Of a stretch of DNA of 64,000 bases, positions 1-6,649 are shown one piece after another. The DNA comes from a virus, in IMG/VR virus record IMGVR_UViG_3300020438_000030, positions 1-64,000 of that record. One strand, written 5' to 3'. The position numbers and the translations under genes were made by a program. How positions within the stretch are numbered: the first letter of the stretch is position 1; each line of letters opens with the position of its first letter. The notes beneath the pieces were generated by a model, which saw nothing but the letters and a program-made list of their open reading frames with translations, searched no databases and was not told the origin of the DNA.

Positions 1-109
1 CACACACGTTGTCCGACTGCGAATGCGTATAGAAAAAAAAGAAGGGCGGGACTTCATATATACAGGAAGTAATGAAAGGGTGGGACAGCAGGAGGACAGT
101 GTGAAATTC

Positions 110-170
110 ACAGGCAATCTCGCGATTGTCCTGTGGAAAACTCAATTATTATTCCACAACTTGTGGAAAA
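110..170. other. Candidate origin/control element: hairpin plus DnaA-box cluster
   Basis: This lies in the 309-base gene-free left end. A hairpin pairs ACAGGCAATC (110-119) with GATTGTCCTGT (124-134), with one bulged T. It abuts TGTGGAAAA at 132-140. A second TGTGGAAAA is at 162-170 and an opposite-strand near copy, TATTCCACA, at 150-158. TTTTCCACA is the DnaA-box consensus reported for Synechococcus elongatus, and TGTGGAAAA is its exact complement. The last two boxes form a 15-bp palindrome. An origin or control role is inferred. Apart from an AACGTC/GACGTT inverted repeat at 259-276, nothing else was recognised before the first gene. Confidence 0.45.
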
Positions 171-309
171 TGTACTTTCTATCTGTTGTTTACCAGCTTT
201 TACTTGTTATTTCGCGCTCTCTGGCGCCGAAGTCCAGGAAAGATTGTAGCGAACAACTAACGTCAAGCTGGACGTTAAACGTAGCAACGTTCTAACTCAA
301 CTCAACATC

Positions 310-477
310 ATGTCTTTCGCTCTTGAGACCAAACAAGCTGTTTACTTCTTTCATATTGAAGGAGACCAAGCGCTTGTATCTAAACTTGTCCGCAAAGGAC
401 AGAAAGGAACAGACGAGACAGCACGTTGCAGTGTAGAGATGGCTCGCCATTGGTACAAGCAACTGCTTAACAAGTGA
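310..477 (+). CDS. Small hypothetical protein, 55 aa
   Basis: This short ORF starts at an ATG preceded by the leader AACTCAACTCAACATC, the type used by most genes in this arm, and has no Shine-Dalgarno sequence. The product is soluble and mildly basic, beginning MSFALETKQAVYFFHIEGDQ and ending in a Trp/Tyr/Lys-rich helix. No family was recognised. It is called a gene because of the leader and its position as first gene of the plus-strand block. Confidence 0.6.
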   Translation: MSFALETKQAVYFFHIEGDQALVSKLVRKGQKGTDETARCSVEMARHWYKQLLNK

Positions 478-492
478 TCCGTGCAAGCGGAA

Positions 493-541
493 CCAGGGGT
501 GCAATCCCCCTGGCACTTATTGCCCTTAGTGGAGATGGGCA
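493..541 (+). other. Two consecutive stem-loops between the first two genes
   Basis: CCAGGGG (493-499) pairs with CCCCTGG (507-513), and TGCCC (521-525) pairs with GGGCA (537-541). Neither is followed by a T tract, so a Rho-independent terminator is unlikely. The second loop contains CTTAGTGG, which also occurs in the leader element at 8167. It may be a degenerate relative of that family. Confidence 0.4.
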
Positions 542-562
542 CCACACACTTCAGTTCAACTC

Positions 563-928
563 ATGCTTAACGCATTGCGTCTGATGGTTCCTTCCATCCA
601 GATGATCGAAGAAGAAGCTGATCGTCTCACCAGGCTCTCAGCCTGCTGGACAGATGAAGATGGCTTCAAGAAAACTCACACCGTCAAGTTCGGCTACGAG
701 TACAACGATGAAGCCCTTGCCTATCATCAAGGTCAGTGGTCAGAAGATAACAACTGCTATATCTATGTCAGTGCCCGTGGCAATGTGCATACCTGTTCAG
801 CAGAGCAGGGTGATACTTACAAGCGCTCACGTGATGAGCGTGAAGTCAAGTACCAACAAGCACATACACGTCACCATGGTGCTCCAGATGTTGATGCTGT
901 AGTGGTCGAAGCCACTGTTGTTTCCTGA
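563..928 (+). CDS. Hypothetical protein, 121 aa
   Basis: The ATG follows the leader CAGTTCAACTC. The first half is acidic, with a Trp/Tyr-rich region (GYEYNDEALAYHQGQWSEDN). The C-terminal part is His/Arg-rich and ends in a valine-rich tail. No domain was recognised. The next gene starts 52 bases later, after a short hairpin (936-955). Confidence 0.6.
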   Translation: MLNALRLMVPSIQMIEEEADRLTRLSACWTDEDGFKKTHTVKFGYEYNDEALAYHQGQWSEDNNCYIYVSARGNVHTCSAEQGDTYKRSRDEREVKYQQAHTRHHGAPDVDAVVVEATVVS

Positions 929-935
929 CCAAACT

Positions 936-955
936 AGGGGGCTGTAAAGTCCCCT
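936..955 (+). other. Short hairpin in intergenic leader
   Basis: AGGGG (936-940) pairs with CCCCT (951-955). The interior GCTGTAAAGT partly resembles the TAAG strand of the repeated leader element seen from 2.9 kb onwards. It could be a reduced copy, but the fixed GGCA segment is missing. Confidence 0.3.
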
Positions 956-980
956 CTTCTCTTTATTCTTATTTGTAACC

Positions 981-1187
981 ATGGCTAAGTCGTACCTTGC
1001 TGTAATTCTGGGCATAGGTTTAGGAGGTCTTATCTGTGCCTTTGGCCAGAAGCATTTAAACCACCGTGCAGTGCAAACTTGTAATGCACAACCTGACTAT
1101 CATCGACTGCTCACGTTAACATCGTGGGTAGGTGATGCTAAACATTGCGTACACATTCGCTATCTCAACAATGACCAAACCTATTAA
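981..1187 (+). CDS. Small predicted membrane protein, 68 aa
   Basis: The N-terminus MAKSYLAVILGIGLGGLICA is a hydrophobic, Gly-rich segment able to span the membrane or act as a signal anchor. A hydrophilic part with several Cys and His follows. The ATG follows a pyrimidine-rich leader. Its 3' end overlaps the next small gene by 17 bases. No family was recognised. Confidence 0.5.
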   Translation: MAKSYLAVILGIGLGGLICAFGQKHLNHRAVQTCNAQPDYHRLLTLTSWVGDAKHCVHIRYLNNDQTY

Positions 1188-1317
1188 ACGCACTGATGAT
1201 CTTGTATCTTATGGAACAAGTGCTGGCATTATTGGCATGGCTGCTTTAGTTGGCTTGCCAGTAGGTGCTGCATGTGTTTACCTTGCATATAAGATCTATC
1301 AATCCAGAAGGAAGTAA
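1171..1317 (+). CDS. Small predicted membrane protein, 48 aa
   Basis: The chosen ATG follows CTATCTCAACA. An in-frame ATG at 1132 is possible but lies deeper inside the upstream gene. The product has one long hydrophobic segment (about residues 16-40, AGIIGMAALVGLPVGAACVY) and a basic tail ending QSRRK, giving a likely single-span protein with the C-terminus in the cytoplasm. Function is unknown. Confidence 0.5.
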   Translation: MTKPIKRTDDLVSYGTSAGIIGMAALVGLPVGAACVYLAYKIYQSRRK

Positions 1318-1323
1318 TGACTT

Positions 1324-1355
1324 CTGCACTAAAGGGCTATGGCCCTTTTCTGCAG
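1324..1355 (+). terminator. Strong stem-loop after the 1171 gene
   Basis: CTGCA (1324-1328) pairs with TGCAG near 1351-1355, enclosing AAAGGGC (1331-1337) paired with GCCCTTT (1342-1348). It lies directly after a stop codon. T residues are inside the structure rather than after it, so terminator function is uncertain. Confidence 0.4.
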
Positions 1356-1415
1356 GACTCTATATCCTGCTCAATCTTTATCCATTTCACATGATTCAAT
1401 CCACGGTCAAAACTA

Positions 1416-1589
1416 ATGATTTTTAAATTCACTCTTGAAGACAACAACAAGGAAGGTGCATTTACCTTCGTAACTGTTGAAGATTGCACTGATATGGATG
1501 ATGCAATCAATCATATTCGTAGTGAGTTCCCTGATCACACTATCGAACACATCAACAAAATCCACCGCTTCTCACCAAATGACAACTAA
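1416..1589 (+). CDS. Hypothetical protein, 57 aa
   Basis: The ATG is in TAATGATTTT. The product begins MIFKFTLEDNNKEGAFTFVT and is acidic, of alternating beta/helix character, with no membrane segment. Its last codons overlap the start of the next ORF (ATG at 1579), so the two are probably translationally coupled. No family was recognised. Confidence 0.55.
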   Translation: MIFKFTLEDNNKEGAFTFVTVEDCTDMDDAINHIRSEFPDHTIEHINKIHRFSPNDN

Positions 1590-1872
1590 AGAACTACAAG
1601 ACCAAGCTATCCAGGCTGCTCGCAAGCTGGGATGGATGGTCTCCACTGAAGGTAATGATTATGCAGCGATGGTTGTTGCCTGGAGTAAAGCGGCTGGCAC
1701 AAAGAGAGGTAAAGCAACTAACTGGTGCAGAGTCATGACCATCGTTGATGGTATGGCTCAAACCGATACTGTTAAGATGCCTCATTATTACCAAGATGTT
1801 AATGCAACAGTAATGGGCTCTGGCTATGTTACTGAACTACTCAGGCTTTTTAAACTTAACACTAACCTTTAA
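1579..1872 (+). CDS. Hypothetical protein, 97 aa
   Basis: The start at 1579 is preferred over the longer frame open from 1477, because 1416-1589 is itself coding and because the N-terminus MTTKELQDQAIQAARKLGW makes a plausible helix. The product is soluble with mixed charge. The stop overlaps the next ATG as TAATG at 1871-1875, a sign of translational coupling. Function is unknown. Confidence 0.55.
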   Translation: MTTKELQDQAIQAARKLGWMVSTEGNDYAAMVVAWSKAAGTKRGKATNWCRVMTIVDGMAQTDTVKMPHYYQDVNATVMGSGYVTELLRLFKLNTNL

Positions 1873-2066
1873 TGGCTTATCACACTGTTCGTCTTGCTCC
1901 TAATCATTACGTAAGACTTGATTCCTATGCGAAGTCCCCTGTCCCCGTCATTGCTACTATTGTTATTACTCTCCTGTTATTTACAGGTGCTGCAACATAT
2001 GTATTGACGTATCAAGAACCTGTGTGCCCACCAGGGCGCACTGAATACCATGGACCTGCTTGTTAA
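1872..2066 (+). CDS. Small predicted membrane protein, 64 aa
   Basis: The ATG overlaps the preceding stop. After about 24 hydrophilic residues comes one transmembrane segment (about residues 25-46, PVIATIVITLLLFTGAATYV), then a short Cys-containing tail ending HGPAC. The terminal Cys is notable. Function is unknown. Confidence 0.55.
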   Translation: MAYHTVRLAPNHYVRLDSYAKSPVPVIATIVITLLLFTGAATYVLTYQEPVCPPGRTEYHGPAC

Positions 2067-2068
2067 CT

Positions 2069-2254
2069 ATGGTTGTTTGTTGCCCTACTATCTATTATTC
2101 CTTGTTACAACCTCCATGGAATACTGTTGACTTAAACCTTGAAGATCACATTGACTTTTGGTACAAGAGTCTTAATCTCTGTTGCCAAAATCATATGCCA
2201 ATTGATATGTTTTGTACTTATCTTGAGGCTATCAATGATGAAGATACTGAATAA
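2069..2254 (+). CDS. Hypothetical protein, 61 aa
   Basis: The ATG at 2069 is used; an in-frame TTG three codons upstream overlaps the previous gene. The product is acidic and rich in Cys (several in the first 40 residues), Trp and Tyr. No recognised domain. Confidence 0.5.
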   Translation: MVVCCPTIYYSLLQPPWNTVDLNLEDHIDFWYKSLNLCCQNHMPIDMFCTYLEAINDEDTE

Positions 2255-2280
2255 CATTACTCACTTCATTTCAATTCACT

Positions 2281-2535
2281 ATGACTATTGAAACATTTGG
2301 CAACGGTGGTTACATCGTTACTGGTGACAGCATTCCTACCTATCGTTTGTTGATGCTACGCCATGGATTAAAGATGGAGATGAAAGGTCTCCGTATATCT
2401 TCTCATCGTCCTACTGCTTATTCAACTATCAAGAAAGAGTTTAATTTAAAAGGCTCAAAACATAAAGTTTTAATTGCATTTGAACGTATACTTACTCATG
2501 ATTACAATTTAAAATTAACAAATCCAACGGTTTAG
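2281..2535 (+). CDS. Hypothetical protein, 84 aa
   Basis: The ATG follows the leader CATTTCAATTCACT. The protein is basic (Lys/Arg-rich, MEMKGLRISSHR), which would suit nucleic-acid binding, but no domain was recognised. It is followed by a CTGCG/CGCAG hairpin (2550-2570) in the spacer. Confidence 0.55.
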   Translation: MTIETFGNGGYIVTGDSIPTYRLLMLRHGLKMEMKGLRISSHRPTAYSTIKKEFNLKGSKHKVLIAFERILTHDYNLKLTNPTV

Positions 2536-2593
2536 TATTTACTAGGGGGCTGCGCATCCTACCAACGCAGACATTCACATTATCTCAATTCAA

Positions 2594-2947
2594 ATGACTA
2601 ACAAAGTTGTTCCTCTTATTCTTGATCGTGCGTGCTTTGGTCGGTTGCTTACGACACCAACAGTACGTGACACTGTTCCTCCTGCAGTTATTGTTCGTTT
2701 AGCAGAACGTCACTTCAATGATGATTGGGGTGATCTGCCAGGAGAAGATGAAGAACTAAATATGAATATTATCAACGGTATTCATAACAAAGACAAGGAG
2801 GCTGAATCTGGTCGTATTATGTCTGTTTACACATGGCCTGGTCTACCAGAAAAGATCTGGATCATTTCATATCTGCAATATGATGCCAAATTGCAACAAG
2901 ATCCTGACTGCTGCAACACAATAGTTATGTTTCCATCAGAGTACTAA
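2594..2947 (+). CDS. Small plasmid/phage-type hypothetical protein, 117 aa
   Basis: The product contains DDWGDLPGEDEELN, then SGRIMSVYTWPG, EKIWIIS and a C-terminal MFPSEY. From memory, this order matches a widespread small protein of plasmids and phages with the pattern GDWGDL..ED..N, G.RI.S.Y, KIWIITE and LLP.EY. Its function is not established. The leader is ATCTCAATTCAA with no Shine-Dalgarno. A structured leader element follows at 2953. Confidence 0.65.
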   Translation: MTNKVVPLILDRACFGRLLTTPTVRDTVPPAVIVRLAERHFNDDWGDLPGEDEELNMNIINGIHNKDKEAESGRIMSVYTWPGLPEKIWIISYLQYDAKLQQDPDCCNTIVMFPSEY

Positions 2948-2952
2948 ACTAC

Positions 2953-3017
2953 CCTGGGCATTATGTCTTATTACTTGCGTTCTATTCCAGGGACGCCAAG
3001 ACTATGTAAGTCCCAGG
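2953..3017 (+). promoter_or_regulatory. Structured leader element, copy 1 (long inner hairpin)
   Basis: Outer helix CCTGGG (2953-2958) pairs with CCCAGG (3012-3017). Fixed strand CA follows the 5' side and GTAAGT precedes the 3' side. The insert forms its own hairpin: GTCTT pairs with AAGAC and GCGT with ACGC. This is the longest member of an eight-copy family. It precedes the ATG at 3053. Interpretation as an RNA structure is inferred from conserved pairing. Confidence 0.6.
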
Positions 3018-3052
3018 CTACACACCTCATTCAATTCAACGTTTCTAACACT

Positions 3053-3253
3053 ATGTCTCTCATCAAAACCTGGCTGCTTGAAGAACAGCGTCGTCAATTC
3101 GAAGTTGGTCAAGCTGAATACAAAGACTTTATGACCAAGTACACACAAGATCAGCAATTCATTCTTAATGATATTGCAGACGAACAAGAACAAATCATGC
3201 AAGAACTTATGTCAGAGGAGGTGGCAGGAGATGCCGACTACCACCAAGGATGA
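3053..3253 (+). CDS. Hypothetical coiled-coil protein, 66 aa
   Basis: The start at ATG 3053 is preferred over an in-frame ATG at 2963, which lies inside the structured leader element. The 3053 ATG follows CAATTCAACGTTTCTAACACT. The product is Glu/Gln/Asp-rich (LLEEQRRQFEVGQAEYKDF, then DEQEQIMQELMSEE) and should be almost entirely helical, probably a coiled coil. Function is unknown. Confidence 0.55.
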   Translation: MSLIKTWLLEEQRRQFEVGQAEYKDFMTKYTQDQQFILNDIADEQEQIMQELMSEEVAGDADYHQG

Positions 3254-3307
3254 TGTCATCTTGCACATCATTGTAATCATTTCAATTATTATCACTGAAT
3301 TAATCTC

Positions 3308-3652
3308 ATGCTTCCTCCAGAAACCTACGAAATCGCTCAAGCCCTCACTGGCTACGAAAAGTTCAGTGAAGAAGAATACCTGGAACAATGGGAAGCAACC
3401 GTCACCTACGACAGAGCAAAGCCCTGCAACAAGCCGCCCTTCAACGGCAGCATCAGCAAGGACAAAGAAGGCAAGCTCTGGTGCTACTGGATCCCAGTCC
3501 ATGACAACAAAGAGCTCCAAGGCTGGTACGAAATCCCGTGCAAAGAAGACATTGAAGACTATGTCCTTGGTTCATTAGCCTTTACACCTGGTGACCAAGA
3601 AGTTGAACCAGACCATCCTGATTCTTGGTTGAATCTTCTCTGTTTAATCTGA
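3308..3652 (+). CDS. Hypothetical protein, 114 aa
   Basis: Acidic, aromatic-rich protein (YEIAQALTGYEKF, KLWCYWIPVHD, LQGWYEIPCKED). The overlapping frame open from 3231 is Ser/Thr/Lys-rich low complexity and was judged a shadow. Codon choice here is more GC-rich in the first half than in neighbours. No family was recognised. A leader element follows 8 bases after the stop. Confidence 0.6.
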   Translation: MLPPETYEIAQALTGYEKFSEEEYLEQWEATVTYDRAKPCNKPPFNGSISKDKEGKLWCYWIPVHDNKELQGWYEIPCKEDIEDYVLGSLAFTPGDQEVEPDHPDSWLNLLCLI

Positions 3653-3659
3653 CCTAAGT

Positions 3660-3688
3660 CTGGGCATCCTTAACGGTGTAAGCCCCAG
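3660..3688 (+). promoter_or_regulatory. Structured leader element, copy 2
   Basis: CTGGG pairs with CCCAG. GGCA follows the 5' strand and GTAAG precedes the 3' strand, with a short inner hairpin around CTTAAC. It ends 17 bases before the ATG of the 112-residue gene. There is no T tract, so it is not a terminator. Confidence 0.6.
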
Positions 3689-3705
3689 ATATATAACTAA
3701 ATCTT

Positions 3706-4044
3706 ATGTCAACAACAATCAGAGTCTACAAAGATTGTGGTCCTTATTGGGATCCAGATACTGACATACATGTACTTCATAGCTTAGCCGATTTAATTGG
3801 CTGGGTTCGACATTACATGTCAGAAGAAATCCCAGACTGTATTGCTATCTACAACAATGATAATCTCATTGGTGGTTGGCTAGCAGAAGGAGATGCAGAG
3901 CCAGATGGTGAAGGGGGTATGTACCCTATTCACTGTGGTTATGAACGTGTTAGCCCCAATAGCTGGCACTGGACTAACAATCTTTTCAGACACACTTCCA
4001 AAATTACTCAAATGACAATTTTAAAAAGCAATGAATCAATCTGA
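3706..4044 (+). CDS. Hypothetical protein, 112 aa
   Basis: Acidic, Trp-rich soluble protein (CGPYWDPDTDIHVLHSLADL, GWVRHYMSEEIPDC). It begins 17 bases after a structured leader element, with no Shine-Dalgarno. Its last 14 bases overlap the next gene. Function is unknown. Confidence 0.6.
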   Translation: MSTTIRVYKDCGPYWDPDTDIHVLHSLADLIGWVRHYMSEEIPDCIAIYNNDNLIGGWLAEGDAEPDGEGGMYPIHCGYERVSPNSWHWTNNLFRHTSKITQMTILKSNESI

Positions 4045-4309
4045 AATGACAAAGCTTCACAAACAACAACTCAACATCAGATTACCTCAACATTGGTACA
4101 TTGATAAACTTGATGATCTTGCAGAACGCACAGGTCGCAGTCGTATTGATGTAGCACGTTCATTGCTTATGGCTGCTGTTGAAACTTGTTATCCAGAAGA
4201 AGGACCAATTATTACAGTAGAAGATGTTCCTAAGTTTGAAGACTTAATGGACATCTACACATGGTCCTGTTATGACAATGAACAACAAACACCTACTAAC
4301 GACAAATGA
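4031..4309 (+). CDS. Putative ribbon-helix-helix DNA-binding protein, 92 aa
   Basis: Residues about 14-50 (LNIRLPQHWYIDKLDDLAER, then TGRSRIDVARSLLMAAVE) fit a ribbon-helix-helix fold: a short beta strand, then two helices with a polar turn. This suggests a small transcriptional regulator that binds as a dimer. The C-terminus is acidic. An alternative start is ATG 4046. The N-terminal codons for MNQSE are repeated at the 4536 gene. The stop overlaps the next ATG (ATGA). Confidence 0.5.
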   Translation: MNQSEMTKLHKQQLNIRLPQHWYIDKLDDLAERTGRSRIDVARSLLMAAVETCYPEEGPIITVEDVPKFEDLMDIYTWSCYDNEQQTPTNDK

Positions 4310-4530
4310 CAGGACGCAATCGCTATCGTGTCAAGTACAGACATGAGCCACCAACAGATCCTGTACCTGGTCAAGATTATCTTCTTGGTGTAGGTACTTG
4401 GTCTGCCAATATTTATGCTCATGACATTGATGATGCACGGCACCAGATCCTAAAGAACTTTCCACGCAGAAAGTCTGATGGAAAAATGGTCCATAGAGTT
4501 ATTGTTTCTTGTCGCAAAATCTACTACTGA
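4306..4530 (+). CDS. Hypothetical basic protein, 74 aa
   Basis: ATGA overlap with the upstream RHH-like gene implies coupled translation. The product is basic (RNRYRVKYRHEPP, KNFPRRKSDGKMVHRVIV) with a central region LLGVGTWSANIYAHDIDDAR suggesting a small alpha/beta domain. No family was recognised. Confidence 0.55.
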   Translation: MTGRNRYRVKYRHEPPTDPVPGQDYLLGVGTWSANIYAHDIDDARHQILKNFPRRKSDGKMVHRVIVSCRKIYY

Positions 4531-4535
4531 ATTTA

Positions 4536-4697
4536 ATGAATCAATCTGAATACATACCACCACCGTCTTTAAAAGAACGTGGTGGTCGTAATCCTGTTAT
4601 GACAGTAGGCAACAGGCGTCCATGGAAAACTAAAGATCGTAAACGATCTAAATCCAAATCAAATCTAACAATCTTAACCAAACTTAACAATGAGTAA
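4536..4697 (+). CDS. Hypothetical basic peptide, 53 aa
   Basis: The ATG at 4536 repeats the 16-base start context of the 4031 gene (AATGAATCAATCTGAA), so both begin MNQSE. The rest is Arg/Lys-rich (NRRPWKTKDRKRSKSKSN) and probably disordered. Its last codons, which include ATCCAAATCAAA, also serve as the leader of the next gene at 4690. Confidence 0.45.
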   Translation: MNQSEYIPPPSLKERGGRNPVMTVGNRRPWKTKDRKRSKSKSNLTILTKLNNE

Positions 4698-4911
4698 ACC
4701 TGAAAAGTATTTGATTGAACCTATGACTGGTGTTGATCAAAGCATGGTCGAGTCACTTGCTAAAGTACTTGAGGTAATGCCGCACCAGATTATAGAGACT
4801 GCTCTGCATGAATGGCTTGAAGTTAACTTCATGCGTATCAATTCACTACATCGTAGTGCACAAGAGATCCACAATCAACTCAATCCCAAATCAAATGAAA
4901 CAGGAACATGA
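4690..4911 (+). CDS. Hypothetical protein, possible RHH-like regulator, 73 aa
   Basis: It overlaps the upstream gene by 8 bases. Residues about 15-47 (DQSMVESLAKVLEVMPHQII, then ETALHEWLEVNF) form two helices resembling the helical part of CopG/ribbon-helix-helix proteins, though the beta strand is less clear. The next ATG overlaps the stop (ATGA). Confidence 0.45.
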   Translation: MSKPEKYLIEPMTGVDQSMVESLAKVLEVMPHQIIETALHEWLEVNFMRINSLHRSAQEIHNQLNPKSNETGT

Positions 4912-5099
4912 AAAACTTTATTAATTCCTATTTAATTGATGTAGTAGATGATGATTATGCTGAAACGGGTTTGACCAAAAGTCAAATCGACGATGCAACT
5001 GAATACATCTACTGGGCGTACGACTGTACTGAAATGTACGAACAAATTGATCGTTTGCTCACGGCTTACCTTGCAACTCAATCCAAATCAAACTCATGA
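4908..5099 (+). CDS. Hypothetical acidic protein, 63 aa
   Basis: ATGA overlap on both sides places it inside a coupled cluster (4306-5374). The product is very acidic and Tyr-rich (VVDDDYAETG, EYIYWAYDCTEMYEQIDRLL). The C-terminus QSKSNS is encoded by the TCCAAATCAAA sequence that precedes the next start. Function is unknown. Confidence 0.5.
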   Translation: MKNFINSYLIDVVDDDYAETGLTKSQIDDATEYIYWAYDCTEMYEQIDRLLTAYLATQSKSNS

Positions 5100-5374
5100 C
5101 AACCAAATTTATTACTCCAAAAATCAATCTCAATGGTACTTCAGCAGAAACAATCTATGATGAACTTAATGAAGCAAGAGTAAAACTTAATCAAGCATTA
5201 AAAACATTACGACTTGTCACAGTGCATGGTCGAGACTTTCAGACCATGCCTGACCCTAATGCTACTTGGCTTCAAGCCAAAACAGAACATCACGAAGCTA
5301 TCAATCGTGTTGATGATGCATTAGATTGGGTTGACGCATGGATGGTAGCTATCCAAGAACAGATGTTCACTTGA
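5096..5374 (+). CDS. Hypothetical helical protein, 92 aa
   Basis: The ATG overlaps the upstream stop (ATGA). Mostly helical: ETIYDELNEARVKLNQALKT and HHEAINRVDDALDWVDAWMV suggest a helical hairpin. No membrane segment, no recognised family. Confidence 0.55.
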   Translation: MTTKFITPKINLNGTSAETIYDELNEARVKLNQALKTLRLVTVHGRDFQTMPDPNATWLQAKTEHHEAINRVDDALDWVDAWMVAIQEQMFT

Positions 5375-5402
5375 TCAAACCTATTCAATTCAATTCAAAC
5401 TC

Positions 5403-5675
5403 ATGGCTAAAAAACGCAGCGCTATCAACTTCCGCAAAACAATTTTCGGAATTGAAATCACAGAGAATGGTATACAATCTTTCGGTAAATCCGTAAAGCT
5501 TGGTCCTATTCAACTGTCTGGTAACATTGGACGGTCCGGTATCCTGGGATCTGTGGCGATCCCTGGAACCGGCATCAGCAAACGCAGAATTAAATTGGCT
5601 GACCTACCAGACTTCAACACACCTGACTTACCTGAACACAAGAACAAACCTGACATGTGGACTGAAGACGAATGA
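5403..5675 (+). CDS. DUF4236-like small protein, 90 aa
   Basis: The middle part, LSGNIGRSGILGSVAIPGTG followed by ISKRR, resembles the Gly-rich repeats and PGTGLS ending typical of DUF4236 proteins, whose role is unknown. The leader is TTCAATTCAATTCAAACTC directly before the ATG. The C-terminus is acidic. The stop overlaps the next ATG (ATGA). Confidence 0.5.
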   Translation: MAKKRSAINFRKTIFGIEITENGIQSFGKSVKLGPIQLSGNIGRSGILGSVAIPGTGISKRRIKLADLPDFNTPDLPEHKNKPDMWTEDE

Positions 5676-5866
5676 CGTACGTTTCCAAAGATCAAGTACC
5701 TGCTGATGCTGAAATCTTTACAGGACCCAAAGGCGGTACTTATTTCTACCGTGATGGTAAACGTATTTATATCTTCAGAGATAAGAAGAAAGGTCAAAGA
5801 CATACATTTAATCCTCGTAAAGGTAAATTCACTGAGTGGTTAGATAACCAACTCACACAACATTAA
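5672..5866 (+). CDS. Hypothetical basic protein, 64 aa
   Basis: ATGA overlap with the upstream gene. The product is basic and aromatic, with FTGPKGGTYFYRDGKRIYIF as its most distinctive part, a beta-hairpin-like segment often seen in small phage proteins. It ends the gene block; a hairpin (5881-5898) and a structured leader element follow. Confidence 0.5.
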   Translation: MTYVSKDQVPADAEIFTGPKGGTYFYRDGKRIYIFRDKKKGQRHTFNPRKGKFTEWLDNQLTQH

Positions 5867-5880
5867 GAAATGATAAAGCC

Positions 5881-5898
5881 CCCTGCACCCCCGCAGGG
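5881..5898 (+). other. GC-rich stem-loop at end of gene block
   Basis: CCCTGC (5881-5886) pairs with GCAGGG (5893-5898). It lies 15 bases after a stop codon, without a T tract. It may protect the 3' end or act as a weak terminator. Confidence 0.4.
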
Positions 5899-5940
5899 AC
5901 CACCAAGAATACTTATATACCTTTAAGTAAATACTTCTAT

Positions 5941-5973
5941 CTAGGCATTGTCCCCCCTACATGTAAGCCCTAG
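5941..5973 (+). promoter_or_regulatory. Structured leader element, copy 3
   Basis: Outer helix is CTAGG with CCTAG, a compensatory change from the CTGGG/CCCAG of other copies. The fixed GGCA and GTAAG strands are kept. The inner part TTGTCCCCCCTACAT pairs poorly, so this copy has the weakest inner hairpin. The ATG of the next gene is at 6002. Confidence 0.55.
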
Positions 5974-6001
5974 ACTTCTGTTGTTCATTCAATCTCATCT
6001 C

Positions 6002-6247
6002 ATGCTTCAACCCAATGATCCAACCATCTATGACACTCTTGAACGAATGGAGTTGTTTGGCGGTGGCTTTGTTGCCAAGTTGGTAGCTGCTTTTAAGCAT
6101 GCTGATCAACGTAACAAAGAACGTATCATCGCTGCTTTTCCAGAACTCTTTGAAGAGTACGGACCTAACAGTGTCTTTGCTTCTAAAGATTCTTCTATCC
6201 AATCTATGGGTTATTCCATGGTCAAACATCTCAGTATACGAAAGTAA
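6002..6247 (+). CDS. Hypothetical protein, 81 aa
   Basis: The start at ATG 6002 follows the leader CATTCAATCTCATCTC; the longer frame from TTG 5948 would run through the leader element. The product is helical (YDTLERMELFGGGFVAKLVA, then DQRNKERIIAAFPELFEEYG). This sequence type, with a Gly-Gly-Gly turn between helices, is common in small phage proteins of unknown role. Confidence 0.6.
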   Translation: MLQPNDPTIYDTLERMELFGGGFVAKLVAAFKHADQRNKERIIAAFPELFEEYGPNSVFASKDSSIQSMGYSMVKHLSIRK

Positions 6248-6249
6248 TT

Positions 6250-6549
6250 ATGTCTATTATCAACATCATTGATCTTGAAGAAGATCTAGTAACACATGAA
6301 TCAATTCATTACATCGTCACTGCAATGGTTGCAGACAAACGTCTTGCCCGGCCTGCTGTCTATCACCCAGCAGATCTGGCTTCGCCTGAAGAGTATGGCC
6401 CTGGTGTTTGTTCAGCAGGGTTTGAAATTTTGCTTGGCGACAATCCTCCGCCAACCTTGGGTAGTCCTGTAGATCTACTCAATTACATTCAAGACTTAAA
6501 TCTTGACTGGCAACTAGACGAATACCCGTATCATTATGGAAGCTTCTAG
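6250..6549 (+). CDS. Hypothetical protein, 99 aa
   Basis: It starts 2 bases after the previous stop, so the two are probably cotranslated. Acidic product with an N-terminal LEEDLVTHESIHYIVTAMVA and Pro-rich middle. No recognised domain. Confidence 0.55.
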   Translation: MSIINIIDLEEDLVTHESIHYIVTAMVADKRLARPAVYHPADLASPEEYGPGVCSAGFEILLGDNPPPTLGSPVDLLNYIQDLNLDWQLDEYPYHYGSF

Positions 6550-6595
6550 TCATGCCTTGCAAAAACCTACGCAACAGTTAAACTGATTGCACAAA

Positions 6596-6643
6596 CCTAG
6601 GCAGCCGAGTGACATCCTTGTCGCGGCTAGGCGTAAGTCCTAA
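6596..6643 (+). promoter_or_regulatory. Structured leader element, copy 4 (directly upstream of tRNA)
   Basis: CCTAGGCA starts the element and GTAAGTCCTA ends it. The inner hairpin is long: GCCG pairs with CGGC, with ACA/TGT inside. The 3' strand ends CCTAA instead of CCTAG, so the outer helix is one pair shorter. It is the only copy that precedes a tRNA (6 bases downstream) rather than a start codon. Confidence 0.5.
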
Positions 6644-6649
6644 AACATT

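Noticed and set aside
3231-3578. ORF with a hydrophobic N-terminal segment and Ser/Thr/Lys-rich remainder
   Set aside because: It overlaps the protein-like 3308 gene throughout; its low-complexity composition is typical of an out-of-frame shadow.
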